From positions 124,001 to 188,000 of the forward strand of contig NZ_QRZF01000007.1 of NCBI RefSeq assembly GCF_003464595.1: a stretch of DNA of 64,000 nt, written 5' to 3'. The notes beneath the pieces were generated by a model that saw only the letters and a list, made by a program, of their open reading frames with translations, did not search any database and was not told the DNA's origin. Positions 61,903 through 64,000 of the stretch are shown piece after piece; within the stretch, counting starts at the first letter, position 1, and each line of letters opens with the position of its first letter. Made by a program: the position numbers and the translations under genes. This stretch comes from Bacteroides intestinalis. GTDB taxonomy: Bacteria; Bacteroidota; Bacteroidia; Bacteroidales; Bacteroidaceae.

Positions 61903-63570
61903 TCAGTTTAGTGCAGGGCTTTCAAAGCCTAACTTTTTCATTCCCTGCTGAATTTCCGGAATAGCCATGAATAAATTCCAAAGCATTCCTGTCCTATAAT
62001 TTTCTATCATACAAATGATCGGTCCCTGATCGATAGCTATACACTGGTTATCATACCAATTAGCTGTCAGGTTGAAAGCATCTACAAAACCATAATCTCT
62101 CCAGAGTTTATCACCCATCTTATAATAGTAGAAGTGCAATGCAGACATCGACTCTTCCGGAGTATAAGGAAATGCAGACAATGCAGCCGTAGGAGCAATC
62201 ACTCCTTTATCATTTGTAGGTGAATGTGCCGAATAACCATTATCACCATCACTAGCTGTCAACCCCCAACAAGAGGCTCCATAACCAGCATATCCCTTAG
62301 GATTCTCCTTACAATAATTATAATTGATCAGAGTATGGTTTTGATTCTGTTCCCAATAATCAGCATATTGATCTTTCAGTCCTTTCGGATTAATGCCCAA
62401 GAAGGAATATTGAGATAAGAATAACGGTCCACCCTTATCAGCTCCCAGCGGAAGCTTGTATCCATAGTAGGTATTACCATTCTTCAAACCGCCATTCCTT
62501 GCCCATCCAGCTTCATAAACCGCCTTATCGATAGGATAAGTAGGAGAAGAAGCTGCAAGCACATAAGTTATCAGGCACTCATTCCAACCTCTGATCGGAA
62601 GATTCTTCTCAAATCCATAGTTCGGGCTCCAATGCCAATACAGAACAGACTCTCCACTTTTCTGAAACCAGGTCCATTCAATAGCTTCCCACAAGCGGGT
62701 TATATCAGAACGCAACTTACTCTCAGCTTCCGAACCGTCCTTGAAGTATGCACGTGCTGCAAGCAGTCCCTGGAAAAGTAAAGAGGTTTCTACCAGATCC
62801 GCACCATCATCTTTATCACCAAATGGCTTTGTCTCACCGGTTGCGCCGTTAATCCAGTGTGCATAGGCTCCATGATAACTCGTACACTCTTTATCCAGGA
62901 AAGTTACAATCTTCTGCACTCTTTCAAGAGCTTCCTGTCGAGTTACAAATCCTCTTTCAGCCGCTACCAGCATCGCCATCACTCCAAATCCTGTTCCTCC
63001 GGTAGTAACAACATCACCGGAAGTTGTTCTTTCGCGTGCCATACCGGAATGTGCATGACCGAAGTTCCAGAAATACTTAAAAGTTTGTTTCTGCACCAAA
63101 GTTAATAAATCCTCGTCAGGAATGCGATCAAACTTATCCGAATCATCCATCCCTGTACGGATTTCATAGACTTTGCCATTGGTAAGAAATACTCCGGAGG
63201 TGGATTTCACCCCCGGATTGATCACCAGTTTATATGAGGAAAAACTTTTAAAGCCACCTGTTGGAGTCAATGAGAGTTTATCCTTTCCCTGTAGTTTTGA
63301 ATCATATGCCACCGCCTGATCATTCAGTTTCAATATGATATTACTCTGAATCGTAGCTTCATCCACTGCATCTGTGAATGTAAGCACAATACTGGCATTG
63401 GGAGCTACATTTTCAAAGGAACTCTGATCCTGTTTCTCACCAATGGATATACTTTGCAGTTCAAATTTTCCGGGTGTTTCCGAAGCATCATCTTTACTGC
63501 AAGAAATCAGTAATAAGGACAGTATGAAATAAACAGCTCTCATATTCACTCTATTTCTAACGGTCATCAT
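61903..63570 (-). CDS. glucoamylase-family (GH144-like) lipoprotein with N-terminal Ig-like domain
   Basis: 555 residues (546 from the ATG at 63543). Lipoprotein signal with LLLISC, an Ig-like/Big_5-type domain (about 35-140: VAPNASIVLTFTDAVDEATI), then the same GH144-like barrel as the gene at 60577-61890: LVQKQTFKYFWNFGHAHSGM, DDGADLVETSLLFQGLLAA, WHWSPNYGF, GWNECLITYVLAASSPTYPI, GYGASCWGLTASDGDNGYSAH. Starting at 63570 overlaps the preceding stop by 4 bases (ATGA), which favours the longer form. It is likely surface-exposed and makes the first cuts. Confidence 0.9.
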   Translation of the reverse strand: MMTVRNRVNMRAVYFILSLLLISCSKDDASETPGKFELQSISIGEKQDQSSFENVAPNASIVLTFTDAVDEATIQSNIILKLNDQAVAYDSKLQGKDKLSLTPTGGFKSFSSYKLVINPGVKSTSGVFLTNGKVYEIRTGMDDSDKFDRIPDEDLLTLVQKQTFKYFWNFGHAHSGMARERTTSGDVVTTGGTGFGVMAMLVAAERGFVTRQEALERVQKIVTFLDKECTSYHGAYAHWINGATGETKPFGDKDDGADLVETSLLFQGLLAARAYFKDGSEAESKLRSDITRLWEAIEWTWFQKSGESVLYWHWSPNYGFEKNLPIRGWNECLITYVLAASSPTYPIDKAVYEAGWARNGGLKNGNTYYGYKLPLGADKGGPLFLSQYSFLGINPKGLKDQYADYWEQNQNHTLINYNYCKENPKGYAGYGASCWGLTASDGDNGYSAHSPTNDKGVIAPTAALSAFPYTPEESMSALHFYYYKMGDKLWRDYGFVDAFNLTANWYDNQCIAIDQGPIICMIENYRTGMLWNLFMAIPEIQQGMKKLGFESPALN

Positions 63571-64000
63571 TCTTTTCCTGAATAAAGTTGCTTGATATCA
63601 GAAGCAGATATAGCTCTGTCATAGAAACGGAACTGGTCTAACTGTCCCGGAAAATTGGATGCCCAACTCTGTGCTCCTGCACCTTCTGTCAAACTGGGTT
63701 TTGTGCTAAACTGAAATGCTCCGATAGCAAATGTACCCAAATCTTTAAATTTAAGCTTTCCATAACCGGGCAGCTCTTTTGTAAATGCACTTTCACCATT
63801 CCGGTAAACTGTTACTGTCGAATTACTACCATCATAAACAAATGCCATATGAACCCATTCGGTACCAAAAACATTGTCTATCTTAGCTTCTACCCATCTC
63901 TCATCATTATCCTTTACGGATGTACAGTTATACAGGTGCATCTTGAAGAAAGCCTGGGTCTCACTACTTGTATTTTCCAGATAGATATCAAAGTTACCCC
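63567..64000 (-). CDS. LamG-domain protein (partial; 5' part outside window)
   Basis: The frame is open from the window edge (base 64000) to TGA 63569-63567. About 144 codons are visible: GNFDIYLENTSSETQAFF, then VEAKIDNVFGTEWVHMAFVYDGS, STVTVYRNGESAF, GAFQFS, and LDQFRFYDRAISASDIKQLY, the strands of a concanavalin/LamG_3 domain as in PUL-encoded surface lipoproteins. It probably binds glycan. It is translationally coupled to the GH144-like gene. The N-terminal domains and SusCD partners would be upstream, beyond the window. Confidence 0.88.
   Translation of the reverse strand, partial: GNFDIYLENTSSETQAFFKMHLYNCTSVKDNDERWVEAKIDNVFGTEWVHMAFVYDGSNSTVTVYRNGESAFTKELPGYGKLKFKDLGTFAIGAFQFSTKPSLTEGAGAQSWASNFPGQLDQFRFYDRAISASDIKQLYSGKE

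Noticed and set aside
55618..64000. Complete polysaccharide-utilisation locus
   Set aside because: No SusC/SusD or regulator is seen for this operon within the window; the 5' end is cut off at 64000. The SusC/SusD at 7342-12405 is a separate unit 43 kb away.

Overview
The window looks like chromosomal DNA of a gut Bacteroides or a close relative. The reasons are the SusC/SusD pair with an ECF sigma factor and FecR anti-sigma factor, many promoters of the Bacteroides type (TTTG-like -33 and TAnnTTTG -7), lipoproteins and TlpA-like thioredoxins, a large IspG, and a polysaccharide-utilisation cluster. No rRNA, tRNA, CRISPR array, transposase or phage gene was seen.

Layout: 1-5.1 kb is housekeeping (mannose-1-phosphate guanylyltransferase end, HIT protein, greA, a TlpA-like lipoprotein, pnp). 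5.2-12.5 kb is a nutrient-uptake unit: ECF sigma, small protein, FecR, SusC with an STN domain, SusD. 12.7-14.8 kb is buk and ptb. 15.0-17.4 kb holds an LD-carboxypeptidase, a glutaminyl-cyclase-like M28 protein and SufE. 17.5-20.1 kb is an XRE/DUF2975/DUF2975/CPBP operon that seems to begin with an unannotated 29-residue peptide and has TATCG(A/T)5CGATA palindromes at its promoter. 20.1-29.5 kb is ribF, a HAD phosphatase, a Ca2+ P-type ATPase, a histidine kinase, rubredoxin, a Na/Pi cotransporter and a TGS-uridine kinase fusion.

31.1-44.4 kb is the most interesting part, a peptide-maturation and export locus. Two tandem copies of a three-gene cassette (TPR/transmembrane/HTH regulator, secreted DUF3244 protein, fusion of a C39-like domain, VKOR and thioredoxin) lead into a 74-residue precursor with a GG leader whose predicted core has cysteines only at its third and last positions. 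It is followed by a TlpA thioredoxin, a remnant of a second thioredoxin gene, a C39-peptidase ABC exporter and an HlyD adaptor. The parts fit a pathway in which a leader-recognising dead C39 domain presents the precursor to VKOR/thioredoxin for disulfide closure, after which the ABC exporter removes the leader and secretes the peptide. Both DUF3244 genes are preceded by the same direct repeat (TACACT, 11-bp pitch) at the same distance from the -7 box.

44.4-55.6 kb holds a DUF418 protein, a PepSY-like lipoprotein, a large TlpA protein, aminopeptidase P, rpoN (sigma-54), a PAP2-like protein, gcvH, purE and ispG. 55.6-64 kb on the minus strand is the downstream part of a glycan-degradation operon: esterase, GH43, Ser-type sulfatase, endonuclease/phosphatase-fold lipoprotein, two GH144-like enzymes and a LamG protein cut by the window edge.

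Two arrays of imperfect palindromes with an exact 22-bp period (12543-12652 and 34914-35017) share geometry but not sequence and are not explained by the genes.
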